A DNA stretch of 64,000 nt, taken from positions 62,001 to 126,000 of the forward strand of contig JBFLZW010000002.1 of NCBI GenBank assembly GCA_040755755.1, in the 5' to 3' direction. Numbering within the stretch: the stretch's first letter is position 1; the number at the start of each line of letters is the position of its first letter. This DNA comes from a bacterium (lineage in GTDB: Bacteria > SZUA-182 > DTGQ01). The notes under the pieces were generated by a model. The model searched no databases. It saw nothing but the letters and a program-made list of their open reading frames with translations, and was not told where the DNA came from. The position numbers were made by a program, and so were the translations under genes. Of this stretch, positions 34,091 through 42,589 are shown piece by piece.

Positions 34091-35361
34091 CAGGTGAACC
34101 GGTCCGTAAGGTTGTCTTTGAAAACGGCCTGAGGCTGATTACCGAGCACATGCCGTCAGTGCGGTCTATTTCGGTTGGTTTCTGGATTCTGGGCGGATCA
34201 CAGATAGAGGAAGCTGCAGAAAGCGGAATTACTCACTTTATCGAGCATATGCTCTTTAAAGGGACGCCAACCAGGACCGCCTACGATATTGCCAGGGAAA
34301 TGGACTCACTGGGCGGGCAGATGGATGCCTTTACCAGCCGGGAGTATACCTGCCTGTTGGCTACGGTATTGGACGAGCACCTGCCCACGGTTATCGATAT
34401 CCTGACCGATCAACTGAAAAACTCGGTATTCGACGAACAGGAGATGAACCGGGAACGGGATGTGATCCTGGAGGAGATTAAAACAATCGAAGACAGCCCC
34501 GATGAGCTGGTCCATGACATCTGCATCCAGAGCCTGTGGCCGGACCAGCCGATTGGCCGGTCCATTATCGGACGTCAGGAAAACGTCGAGGGATTTACCC
34601 GGCAAAACCTCCTTGATTATTTCGAGCACAATTTCCTGCCGGAGAACATTATTATTACCGCCGCAGGAAACGTCGATCATGATGCTCTCATGAGGTTGAT
34701 TCAGAAAGAAAATCTGCCTTCCCCGATCTCCGCCGGGGAAGAGGCGGAGACATCGGGCCGCCCGATGGTCAAACATCAAATCACCTGCATCCGGAAAAAA
34801 CTGGAACAGGCCCATGTATGCCTGGCCATTGACGGCATCCCGCAAAACCATGACCTGCGCTTTGCAGGCTATCTCATGAATTCCATCCTGGGTGGGGGCA
34901 TGAGCTCCCGCCTGTTTCAGAAAATCCGGGAGCAGCGGGGGCTGGCTTATTCCGTTTACTCCTCCTGTCACTCCTTCCGGAATGCCGGCCTGTTTTCCAT
35001 TTATGCCGGAACCCGACCCCAATCCCTGCACGATACCGTGCAGCTCATCCTCGATGAGCTTGTCCTTCTCAAGGAACAGACGGTGACTGAAGAGGAACTG
35101 CAACGCGCCAAAAACCAGCTCAAAGGCAGCCTCATGCTGGGGCTTGAGAGTACAGCCAACCGGATGAGCAAACTGGCACGGCAGGAGATATACTTTAACC
35201 GGAACTTCTCCCTCGACGAGATCCTGGCAAAAATCGATGGAGTAACCCAAGAAGATATACTTACGCTGGCCAGCCTGCTCTTTTGCAGCCAAAACCTGAG
35301 CATGGCTGTGCTGGGAGATGTGACAGAACCGGCATGGCCCCTTGAGGCACTGCGATGTTAG
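34087..35361 (+). CDS. M16-family zinc peptidase (processing-peptidase-like)
   Basis: A 424-residue protein with the inverted zinc motif HFIEHMLF (H-x-x-E-H) near residue 53 and a downstream glutamate in the EMNRERDVILEEI region. This is typical of YmxG/mitochondrial processing peptidase-like proteases. It follows pnp with an ATGA overlap, the same order seen in many bacteria. The exact substrates are not known; a role in protein or peptide turnover is assumed. Confidence 0.92.
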   Translation: MTGEPVRKVVFENGLRLITEHMPSVRSISVGFWILGGSQIEEAAESGITHFIEHMLFKGTPTRTAYDIAREMDSLGGQMDAFTSREYTCLLATVLDEHLPTVIDILTDQLKNSVFDEQEMNRERDVILEEIKTIEDSPDELVHDICIQSLWPDQPIGRSIIGRQENVEGFTRQNLLDYFEHNFLPENIIITAAGNVDHDALMRLIQKENLPSPISAGEEAETSGRPMVKHQITCIRKKLEQAHVCLAIDGIPQNHDLRFAGYLMNSILGGGMSSRLFQKIREQRGLAYSVYSSCHSFRNAGLFSIYAGTRPQSLHDTVQLILDELVLLKEQTVTEEELQRAKNQLKGSLMLGLESTANRMSKLARQEIYFNRNFSLDEILAKIDGVTQEDILTLASLLFCSQNLSMAVLGDVTEPAWPLEALRC

Positions 35362-35393
35362 GATAAACACAAAGCAAATACAAATACAAATAC

Positions 35394-35436
35394 AAAGGAC
35401 ACCACAGAGACACAGAGACACAGAGAAAAGCGGATG
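35394..35436. repeat. Dispersed repeat family B
   Basis: AAAGGACACCACAGAGACAC followed by AGAGACACAGAGAAAAG. The same type occurs at 21466-21520 and 51957-52020 in the other orientation. It lies just after the M16 gene. Confidence 0.8.
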
Positions 35437-35530
35437 AGAACAGGTCATTCTGGGACGGCTCCAATTACCAATGACACCACAGAGTAATTAAATGTAGATT
35501 TATCATGCTGTGTGTTAAACGACAAACCAT

Positions 35531-35980
35531 ATGGAAAAGATAGAAATCAAGATAAAAAAAATGGCAGGCTGTGAGGATATTCCCCTTCCCGCCTACATGA
35601 GTGAATTGGCTGCCGGGATGGACGTTTTTGCCGCTGTCGAGGACGCGGTAAAAGTTATGCCGGGAGATTGGATGGCTGTTCCGACCGGGTTTTCCATCGC
35701 CATACCTGCGGGGTATGAGGCCCAGATCCGACCACGCAGCGGCCTGGCCCTTCGCCACGGCATCGGCCTGATGAACAGTCCGGGGACTATCGATGCGGAT
35801 TTTCGGGGTGAAGTTAAAATCATTGTCGTCAACCACGGCAAAGAGCCGTTTGTCATCAAGAGGGGAGACCGTATTGCCCAGATGGTTATCCATCGGGTCT
35901 ATGCAGGCTGTTTCGAGGTGGTTGAAGACCTGCCGGAAACGAAAAGATCGGATGGAGGATTCGGCCATACCGGAGTGTGA
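35531..35980 (+). CDS. dut: dUTP diphosphatase
   Basis: A 149-residue trimeric-type dUTPase with five motifs: AAGMDVFAA (motif 1), RPRSGLALRHGI (2), GTIDADFRGEV (3), GDRIAQMVI (4) and RSDGGFGHTG (5). It hydrolyses dUTP to dUMP and keeps uracil out of DNA. No strong ribosome binding site precedes the ATG. It continues the rpsO-pnp-M16 cluster. Confidence 0.95.
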   Translation: MEKIEIKIKKMAGCEDIPLPAYMSELAAGMDVFAAVEDAVKVMPGDWMAVPTGFSIAIPAGYEAQIRPRSGLALRHGIGLMNSPGTIDADFRGEVKIIVVNHGKEPFVIKRGDRIAQMVIHRVYAGCFEVVEDLPETKRSDGGFGHTGV

Positions 35981-36127
35981 CGGGTAATGCCACCGACTTA
36001 AGTACATGCCGCGGGAATTAACCAACCAGGTGGCCTAGCCGCCTCTCAATTGTATTCTTTCATCTTTGTTCGTGCATCTTACACCCCTATACCGTGAGGA
36101 GGGCGAGAGATCAGTTTTCGGGTCTGT

Positions 36128-36895
36128 GTGCTAGGAAGCGGCAGTGCCGGTAATTCGATCCTGGTATGCTCGGAGAAAACCAAAATTCTGGTGGACGCGG
36201 GCTTGAGTACCGGCGAGATTGTCAATCGGCTGGCAATGGTAGCCACCCGGCCCGATGAGCTGTGCGCGATCCTGATTTCCCATGAGCACATCGATCATAT
36301 CTGCTCAGCCGGAGTTCTGGCCCGAAGATACCGAATTCCTCTGTATCTGAATACTGCAACCTTCGAGGCAGCAAGTGTTAAGCTCGGCAAGTTGCCTCAT
36401 TGGGAAATTTTTGACGCCAACCGCAGGTTTGAGCTTCAGGACCTCCTCATCGAGCCCTTCTCTGTGCCGCACGATGCTGCGGACCCGGTAAGCTTTTGCC
36501 TGCACCTGAAAAACCGCAAATTAGGGATCGCCACCGACCTTGGCAGGCCCACGACCCTGGTGCGGCAGATGCTCACGGCATGCCACGCACTGATCCTGGA
36601 ATCAAACCACGATCCCGAAATGCTCCTCAGCGGCCCATACCCCTGGTGGCTCAAGCAGAGAATCCGGGGGGGATTCGGGCACCTGTCCAACGAGGGCTCA
36701 CAATCCCTGCTGCGGGAAATTCTTCACCAGGAACTGAAAAATGTCATCCTCGCCCACCTGAGTGAAAAAAATAACCATGTCGCCCTGGCTCATCAGACAG
36801 CCATGCAGGCTTTACAGGAGCGAAGCGACCTGAGCCTGAAAGTGACCCTGAGCATCGCCAGCCAGCATCGGGTCGGGGCGGTGATTGAGGTGTAG
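36128..36895 (+). CDS. MBL-fold metallo-hydrolase (YycJ/WalJ-like)
   Basis: About 255 residues of a metallo-beta-lactamase fold with HEHIDH (zinc ligands) near residue 53, a VPHDAADPV histidine and GHLSNEG near residue 183. It matches the YycJ/WalJ group implicated in nuclease or cell-wall-linked functions. The GTG at 36128 is the first conventional start but cuts off the first strand. The normal N-terminus reads (M)RVCVLGSGS. In frame just upstream is ATC at 36110, exactly 7 bp after GGAGG, giving ISFRVCVLGSGSAGNS. A non-standard AUC start is therefore plausible. Confidence 0.85.
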   Translation: MLGSGSAGNSILVCSEKTKILVDAGLSTGEIVNRLAMVATRPDELCAILISHEHIDHICSAGVLARRYRIPLYLNTATFEAASVKLGKLPHWEIFDANRRFELQDLLIEPFSVPHDAADPVSFCLHLKNRKLGIATDLGRPTTLVRQMLTACHALILESNHDPEMLLSGPYPWWLKQRIRGGFGHLSNEGSQSLLREILHQELKNVILAHLSEKNNHVALAHQTAMQALQERSDLSLKVTLSIASQHRVGAVIEV

Positions 36896-36959
36896 GGGGG
36901 AGGGAGACGATATAAGGAATTCGCTTTTATGGGAAAGATGACACGGCAGTGTTGTATTT

Positions 36960-37034
36960 CTCCCGCAGAGACGCTGAGACGCAGAGGATATCATTTTTGG
37001 TCATTCTCTGCGCCTCTGCGCGTCACTGCGAGAG
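36960..37034. repeat. Palindromic dispersed element, family A
   Basis: A second palindromic copy of the element at 30990-31062, with arms CTCCCGCAGAGACGCTGAGA and a complementary CTCTGCGCCTCTGCG...GCGAGAG arm, centre about 15 bp. Together with AT-rich sequence it fills the 36896-37194 gap. Confidence 0.75.
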
Positions 37035-37194
37035 ATCATTCTTCTATCCTTAAATACGTGCTATCATAGCGTTTGTTAAGGATGTGCCTAAACCAAAGAA
37101 GCAATAAATCTCCAATTTTCAATATATTGGACCAGCTTTCCACTTCCATGATATCTATTACTATTTAACTATTAGAGAATATTGGTTACAGGCA

Positions 37195-37956
37195 GTGAGT
37201 TACCAAGTAATTGAAATCACAAATGAATATAATACCATTGAACAGCTTGGAACAAAGGCAAAATTCTGGTTTTATGATAAAAGCGATAACACCACAAAAT
37301 CATTTAAAATTGGCAGACCTGGCACTGGAGAAAATTGGGCGGAAAAAGTTGCGTGTGAGTTAGCAAAGCTCCTGAATTTACCGTGTGCCGAGTATGAATT
37401 TGCAATCTGGAAAGGAAAAGAAGGTGTAATATCGCCATGCTTTGTTCCTCCAGATGGCAGACTTGTTCATGGGAATGAAATACTGGCGAAACTCATTGAA
37501 AGTTATCCTAAAAAGGAACTTTATAAGGTTCATGAATACCAGCTTTCAACAGTTTTGGAGGTTATAAGTAGGGAAATACCTAATTTGCCATTAGGTTATG
37601 AAAGAGGTACAATAATTCAGAAGCCATTGGAACTTTTCGTAGGCTATTTAATGTTTGATTGTTGGATTTCCAACCCTGATCGTCACCATGAAAACTGGGG
37701 ATCGGTACTTGATAATACAAGTAAAAAAATGCACCTTGCACCGACATACGATCATGCATCAGGATTGGGATGCAGAGTATCTGATACCGAAAGAACAAAA
37801 AGACTAACTACCAAAGATACAAGGTATAATATAGAAGCGTTTGTTAGAAAAGCAAAATCTGCTTTTTACGATAAAAACTCGATACAGTTAGATACAATCG
37901 AAGCATTTACTTATGCTGCCAAGCAAAATAGAAGGGCAGCGAACTTCATGCATTAA
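37195..37956 (+). CDS. HipA-like (CtkA/HipT-type) protein kinase, end lost by frameshift
   Basis: A 253-residue kinase domain without the HipA N-terminal subdomain. SFKIGRPGTGENWAEKVACE holds the nucleotide-binding lysine and helix. NPDRHHENWG near residue 161 is the HipA catalytic loop (D-x-H-x-x-N). LAPTYDHASGLG near residue 182 is the metal loop. The frame stops at 37956. A -1 shift near 37940 restores LISEPAINFALEILAANKKR to a stop at 38037-38039, two bases before the next gene; this is the family's normal terminal helix. The stretch is clearly more AT-rich than its neighbours, suggesting transfer. The start is a GTG. It may be a true mutation, programmed frameshift or sequence error. Confidence 0.72.
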   Translation: MSYQVIEITNEYNTIEQLGTKAKFWFYDKSDNTTKSFKIGRPGTGENWAEKVACELAKLLNLPCAEYEFAIWKGKEGVISPCFVPPDGRLVHGNEILAKLIESYPKKELYKVHEYQLSTVLEVISREIPNLPLGYERGTIIQKPLELFVGYLMFDCWISNPDRHHENWGSVLDNTSKKMHLAPTYDHASGLGCRVSDTERTKRLTTKDTRYNIEAFVRKAKSAFYDKNSIQLDTIEAFTYAAKQNRRAANFMH

Positions 37957-38041
37957 TTAGTGAGCCAGCAATCAATTTTGCATTGGAAATCTTGGCAGCA
38001 AACAAAAAGCGCTTATTAGACTCAAAAACAAGGTCATAAAA

Positions 38042-38830
38042 ATGGACATGACTACCGTACTTATCTTAGCCTGGCAAAACCCGCATAATCGTGGATGGGT
38101 GCCTGTCGGAAGATTGCAGTATAAGGGTACTCGATACATCTTCCAATATACCATTGGCGCAAAACAAGCAAAAGACTTCGTGCCATTTAACCTGATGACT
38201 GATTTAGCCAGTTCATACGAGTCAGAAGAGTTGTTTCCGATTTTTCAGAATAGGCTGCTCTCGAAATCGAGGCCGGAATATAATGACTACCTAAATTGGC
38301 TCAGCCTGGAAAAAGATACAATTTCCCCTTTCGAAGAGCTCGCCAGGACAGGAGGAATCAGAGCCACTGATTCCCTCCAATTGTTTCCGATTCCCGAAGA
38401 GAGAAATGGAAAGTATGAAGTCATATTTTTCGCTCATGGGATCAGTCACTTGGCACCTGGCTATATTGAAAAGGTTAATCAGCTCAGTCAGGGAACGAAG
38501 CTCTATGTAATGAGAGATATTCAAAACGAATTTGCCCCTTATGCACTTACCTTGAGAACCGGTGACACCCGGGAAATCGCAGGTTACTGTCCAAGATTTT
38601 TTACCCGGGATTTCGGGAGGCTGATTGATATTAACGGCGCAGAAAATGTGGAAGTTACCGTTGTTAAGGTTAATGTAAACTCACCATTACAATTTAAGCT
38701 GCTCTGTAAGTTGAGCACATCCTGGCCAAGTAAATTTGTCCCTTTTGCGGATGAAATCTTTCAGCCCATCATAGACAGAGAAGACATACAAAAACCGGCA
38801 AAGGCCAAAGGCATCGACATCAAACCATGA
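38042..38830 (+). CDS. HipS-like N-subdomain fused to a HIRAN domain
   Basis: A 262-residue protein. The first 125 residues match the N-terminal subdomain 1 of HipA (the part that stands alone as HipS in HipBST): VGRLQYKGTRYIFQYT, then SPFEELARTGGIRATDSLQL. Residues about 130-240 form a HIRAN domain (FFAHGISHL...GTKLYVMRDIQNEFAPYALTLRTG...IAGYCPRFF), a fold that binds DNA or RNA 3' ends. With the kinase 2 bp upstream, this looks like a HipA split into kinase and regulator, with HIRAN added. No HipB-like repressor is visible. It overlaps the next gene by 4 bp. Confidence 0.72.
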   Translation: MDMTTVLILAWQNPHNRGWVPVGRLQYKGTRYIFQYTIGAKQAKDFVPFNLMTDLASSYESEELFPIFQNRLLSKSRPEYNDYLNWLSLEKDTISPFEELARTGGIRATDSLQLFPIPEERNGKYEVIFFAHGISHLAPGYIEKVNQLSQGTKLYVMRDIQNEFAPYALTLRTGDTREIAGYCPRFFTRDFGRLIDINGAENVEVTVVKVNVNSPLQFKLLCKLSTSWPSKFVPFADEIFQPIIDREDIQKPAKAKGIDIKP

Positions 38831-41370
38831 TCTCAGAAAAACCTCTACCTCAGACAGATCTATTCCAGTCCCTGCCGGAAGAGGCACGGAATCAACTGAA
38901 GAGCTTCTTTACCCTCAAAAAATTTCAGGCGGGTGATGTGATCATCCGTCAGGGGAGCAGGGAGACTCAGTATTTCTATATCGTTGCATCTGGACTGGTG
39001 GAGCTTTTCGTTGATGAGGAGGATGGCTCCCGGATTCATCTGGCCTCCATAGGCCCTGGTGATTACTTTGGCGAGCGGGCACTGCTGGTGGAGGAGGACA
39101 GCTCCTGCAACGTCGTTGCCCGTGAGGATACGGAGGTCTATGTCCTCACCAGGGAGCATTTTTATCAGTTTCTGACCGCCCATCCTGAATTGAGCCGTCA
39201 CTTCGTCTGGACCTTTACCCAGCGCCTTCACAGAACCAACCTGCTCCTTGAGGAAAAGGAATACAAGGAGGCCATGATCGACCTCCTTTCCGAAGAGTAC
39301 AAACCGTACACCGAAGCCATTTTTATTGCCAGAAGCCGCGCCATGCGGCCGGTGCTTGAAGGTATCAGGCGGGCGGCCAGTAATTCTTCGCCTGTCCTGA
39401 TCGAGGGTGAATACGGGTCCGGCAAGCAACTTTTGGCCCGCCAGATTCATGCCAAAACGGCGCGATGGAGGAAAGCCTTTATCCTGGTGGACTGCGGTGC
39501 ACTGATGGAGGAGGAAAACCGGGAAGAAAGTCTCTTTGGCCGGGAGCATGGCCAGCCGTTTCACCTTTCGGAGCATGCCTTTGGGTATCTTGAGCTGGCT
39601 GAGGGCGGAACCCTGTTCCTGAAAAATATCGATCAGCTTTCTCTTGAGGTCCAGCAGCGGATCCGGGAAGTAGTTGAAACCGGGTCTTACACCCGGCTTG
39701 GGTCAACGCAGGTCCGGAAGGCTGACTTTCGGCTCATAGCCAGCACCCGCGCGAACTTACGTGAAAAGGCCGCAGCGGGGGAATTTGATTCCAGGCTCTA
39801 CGGGCTTTTGAGCGCCAATCATATCCAGTTGCCCCCCTTGCGAGAGCGCAAGAACGCTATCCCCAAGCTGGTCGATTACTTTATCAAAAAATATGCCAGA
39901 CTGGTCAATAAAAACGTTACCGGCGCTACGCCGGAAGCCATGCAGGCACTCCTGAAGCATGATTATAAGCTTGGCAATATCAAGGAGCTCGAACAGATCA
40001 TCGAGCGTGCCGTTGCGCTGCCGAGCGATGATAAAATCTGGCCGCGACATCTTTTCCTTGGGGCTCCGGCTGTCAGGCCGGATAGCTGGTATTTTAACCT
40101 TTTGAAAATCAAGCCCTTTGGCCGATGGGTGATGAATAAGATCTATCCGGACAAGCTTCAGTATGCAACTGCAACCTTCTTTATGCTCCTGATTCTTCTC
40201 TGCTTTCTGGGACCGGCGAGCGCAGCACGCAACCCTGCCGCTTTTCTGGTCTGGCGGGTCTGGTGGCCGATGATGTTCCTGTCATTTTTCTGGGTTGGCC
40301 GCACCTGGTGCTCTATCTGCGCCTATGCGGCTTTTGGCCGCAAGTTTCAAAAGCTCAAGCAGTATCAGCTTCCTGTTCCCGCATTTATCCGGGACCATGA
40401 TGCCCTTCTGGTAACCCTGGCCTTTCTGACCATTCTCTGGGCTGAAGAGATCACCCACATGCGCTCCTCACCCAGGGCCACGGGTTGGCTGATGGTCACC
40501 ATGCTGTCTCTGGCTATGGTCAGTGCGGTCATTTTCCGGCGGGAGAGCTGGTGTCGATACTTGTGCCCTATGGGCGGGCTGATCGGGGTCTGCTCCATGA
40601 GCTCCATTATTGAGCTGCGCTCTGATACCACGCTCTGCGCAAACCAGTGCAAGGGGGCCGAGTGCTATAACGGGACCCCGGAAAACCCCGGCTGTCCTCT
40701 CTTTCAGCACCTGCTCTTTGTTGATAACAATCAGAATTGCAAATTATGTTTGCAGTGCATCAGAAACTGCCCCAACCATTCGGCATCCCTGAACCTTCGT
40801 CTGCCGGGGCGTGAAATATGGCTTTCCAATCAGGTTCGTGACAAAATGTCATTCTTTGTCTGTGCCCTGCTTGGATCCCTTGTGCCGGTCATTTACCTTG
40901 AAGCCAGGAACATTACTCTGCAGGGGGGAAGGGTGAAAGCGCTCTACACCCTGGCCCATTTCCTGCTCCCGGTTATTGTAGCCGCAATACTGTATATTCC
41001 CGGCCTGCTCAGTTCTCCCGGAACAAAATCCCTCAATTGGCTTCGCTTCTGGCATACCTCGTATGCCTATGTTCCCCTGGCCCTGGCAGCTCACCTTGCC
41101 CACCAGATGCAGTTTGTTCCCGGCGGAGAATATTTCCAATACCTCATCCGGTCAAGGGCTGGTGGAATAATCCAGGGGCCAATTGTTCAACCGCTCCAGA
41201 CAATGGCTCTGATTTCGGGATTGTTATTTTCCTGGTTTTGCCTGTGGCAGATCTACCAGCATCGACGGCAGAAGAAAACCTTCGAGGCGCAATGGTGTTT
41301 CTGGCTGGGGCATGCTTTTTTGATGAGTCTTTATGCAGCTATGGTATTTCATCTGATGGTTTTTCGGTAG
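38827..41370 (+). CDS. Fusion of cyclic-nucleotide-binding domain, degenerate AAA+ domain and membrane polyferredoxin
   Basis: An 847-residue protein. Residues 10-125 are a Crp/cNMP-binding domain (IGPGDYFGERALL). Residues 160-410 resemble the AAA+ module of sigma54 activators with Walker A GEYGSGKQ. It lacks the GAFTGA loop, and the Walker-B acidic pair is replaced (TLFLKNID for TLFLDEI), so neither sigma54 contact nor normal ATP turnover is expected. From about 445 on it has several helices, CRYLCPMGG, CKGAECYN and CKLCLQCIRNCP cysteine motifs of NapH/NosR-like [4Fe-4S] proteins, and paired histidines (HTSYAYVPLALAAHLAH) fit for haem or quinone. It likely senses a ligand and moves electrons at the inner membrane. 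The ATGA overlap couples it to the HIRAN gene. Confidence 0.8.
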   Translation: MISEKPLPQTDLFQSLPEEARNQLKSFFTLKKFQAGDVIIRQGSRETQYFYIVASGLVELFVDEEDGSRIHLASIGPGDYFGERALLVEEDSSCNVVAREDTEVYVLTREHFYQFLTAHPELSRHFVWTFTQRLHRTNLLLEEKEYKEAMIDLLSEEYKPYTEAIFIARSRAMRPVLEGIRRAASNSSPVLIEGEYGSGKQLLARQIHAKTARWRKAFILVDCGALMEEENREESLFGREHGQPFHLSEHAFGYLELAEGGTLFLKNIDQLSLEVQQRIREVVETGSYTRLGSTQVRKADFRLIASTRANLREKAAAGEFDSRLYGLLSANHIQLPPLRERKNAIPKLVDYFIKKYARLVNKNVTGATPEAMQALLKHDYKLGNIKELEQIIERAVALPSDDKIWPRHLFLGAPAVRPDSWYFNLLKIKPFGRWVMNKIYPDKLQYATATFFMLLILLCFLGPASAARNPAAFLVWRVWWPMMFLSFFWVGRTWCSICAYAAFGRKFQKLKQYQLPVPAFIRDHDALLVTLAFLTILWAEEITHMRSSPRATGWLMVTMLSLAMVSAVIFRRESWCRYLCPMGGLIGVCSMSSIIELRSDTTLCANQCKGAECYNGTPENPGCPLFQHLLFVDNNQNCKLCLQCIRNCPNHSASLNLRLPGREIWLSNQVRDKMSFFVCALLGSLVPVIYLEARNITLQGGRVKALYTLAHFLLPVIVAAILYIPGLLSSPGTKSLNWLRFWHTSYAYVPLALAAHLAHQMQFVPGGEYFQYLIRSRAGGIIQGPIVQPLQTMALISGLLFSWFCLWQIYQHRRQKKTFEAQWCFWLGHAFLMSLYAAMVFHLMVFR

Positions 41371-41425
41371 ATAAAACTATGCAGGCTTGAGAAGCGAATC
41401 GCTTGCAGGCTTCCAGATTTAAACG

Positions 41426-41700
41426 GAATGTCACTTACATAAGCCAAGCTTATAATTATAGAGAGAACACAAAGCGCACAGGGAAAAACGATCTCCCGCA
41501 GAGACGCAGAGGCGCAGAGAACAACCAATCCGACAAGGCCCTGATGAAAGTCGGGATATGCCGATGTGTCAACGGCCTGGAAGCAAGCAAAAAGTAAAAA
41601 GGCACAAGGAGGAACTTATTTTACTCTTACTTTTCAATGACATCCTCTGCGTCTCAGCGTCTCTGCGGGAGAATTACTAATTCTTATGTAAGTGCCATTC
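41426..41700. mobile_element. 275-bp MITE-like element, copy 1
   Basis: Terminal inverted repeats GAATGTCACTTACATAAG (41426-41443) and CTTATGTAAGTGCCATTC (41683-41700) match at 17 of 18 positions. A perfect 10-bp direct repeat, GATTTAAACG, flanks the element at 41416-41425 and 41701-41710 and is a target duplication. Inside are family A arms and a 60-bp core. A second inverted copy of the same length is at 50536-50810. No transposase is encoded. The 10-bp duplication and the end sequence resemble IS4-group elements, which is an inference. Confidence 0.85.
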
Positions 41701-41745
41701 GATTTAAACGCCATTCAAGATAAAAAGAAGGGAGGCTTTTTGAGC

Positions 41746-42519
41746 ATGTCTGACAGTATTGACTATACAATTTACGGCGATGATATGCAGCTTGTCGAGA
41801 TTGAATTAGATCCTGCTGAGGGAGTGAGAGCTGAAGCAGGGGCCATGATGTATATGGACGAAGGAATTGAGATGCAGACCTCTACCGGTGGCGGCGTATT
41901 TAAAGGACTCAAACGGATGATCACCGGAGAGAGTTTTTTTATCACCAGCTTCCTGAACAGTGGGAGAGGCAAGGCACACGTTGCCTTTGGTGCTCCCTAT
42001 CCGGGGAAAATAATCCCTCTCGAATTGGATAAACTGGGAGGCAAATTCATTTGCCAGAAAGACGCTTTCCTGTGTGCAGCCCAGGGGATTGAAATTGAAA
42101 TTGCTTTTACCAAAAAGATCGGTGCAGGGCTCTTTGGCGGCGAGGGGTTTATCCTGCAGCGGCTCGAAGGTGACGGCATGGCTTTTGCTCATGCAGGAGG
42201 AACGATTATCAGACGGGAGCTTCGAGAGAACGAGGTACTGCGGGTAGATACCGGCTGTCTGGTAGCCTTTTCCCCCTCGGTGGATTACGATATCCAATTT
42301 GTTGGAGGATTCAAGAACGCTCTTTTTGGCGGGGAAGGGATATTCCTGGCCAGGATGACCGGCCCAGGGCTCGTTTACCTGCAAAGCCTTCCCTTTTCAC
42401 GCCTTGCGGATCGCATTTATGCAGCCTCCCGCTTTCAGCAAAGAGATGAGCGAAAAGGCATTGCCGGTATTGGTGGTGGTGTGTTGGGTGGAATCCTGGG
42501 AGGAGACCGCTCTTTTTAG
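41746..42519 (+). CDS. AIM24/TIGR00266-family protein
   Basis: About 257 residues from ATG at 41746, which follows GGGAGG; a GTG 18 codons earlier lies in the mobile-element end and is not used. It is a beta-rich domain with GVRAEAGAMMYMDEGIEM, GKIIPLELD and GGEGFILQRLEGDGMAFA, the pattern of the AIM24 family (TIGR00266), and a glycine-rich tail GGGVLGGILGGD. Function in bacteria is unknown; the mitochondrial homologue has an inner-membrane role. The 275-bp element sits 45 bp upstream and may have changed its promoter. Confidence 0.85.
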   Translation: MSDSIDYTIYGDDMQLVEIELDPAEGVRAEAGAMMYMDEGIEMQTSTGGGVFKGLKRMITGESFFITSFLNSGRGKAHVAFGAPYPGKIIPLELDKLGGKFICQKDAFLCAAQGIEIEIAFTKKIGAGLFGGEGFILQRLEGDGMAFAHAGGTIIRRELRENEVLRVDTGCLVAFSPSVDYDIQFVGGFKNALFGGEGIFLARMTGPGLVYLQSLPFSRLADRIYAASRFQQRDERKGIAGIGGGVLGGILGGDRSF

Positions 42520-42589
42520 CGTCCTGGCAATAAGGAGTAAAAAGAGGCTGTCGCCGCTCTCTAACGCTCCTACTTAAAGAAGGATTAAT

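Noticed and set aside
41403-41597. 64-codon frame in the 275-bp element as a real gene
   Set aside because: Although also open in copy 2, both copies are almost identical, the frame starts outside the element, and no family is recognised.
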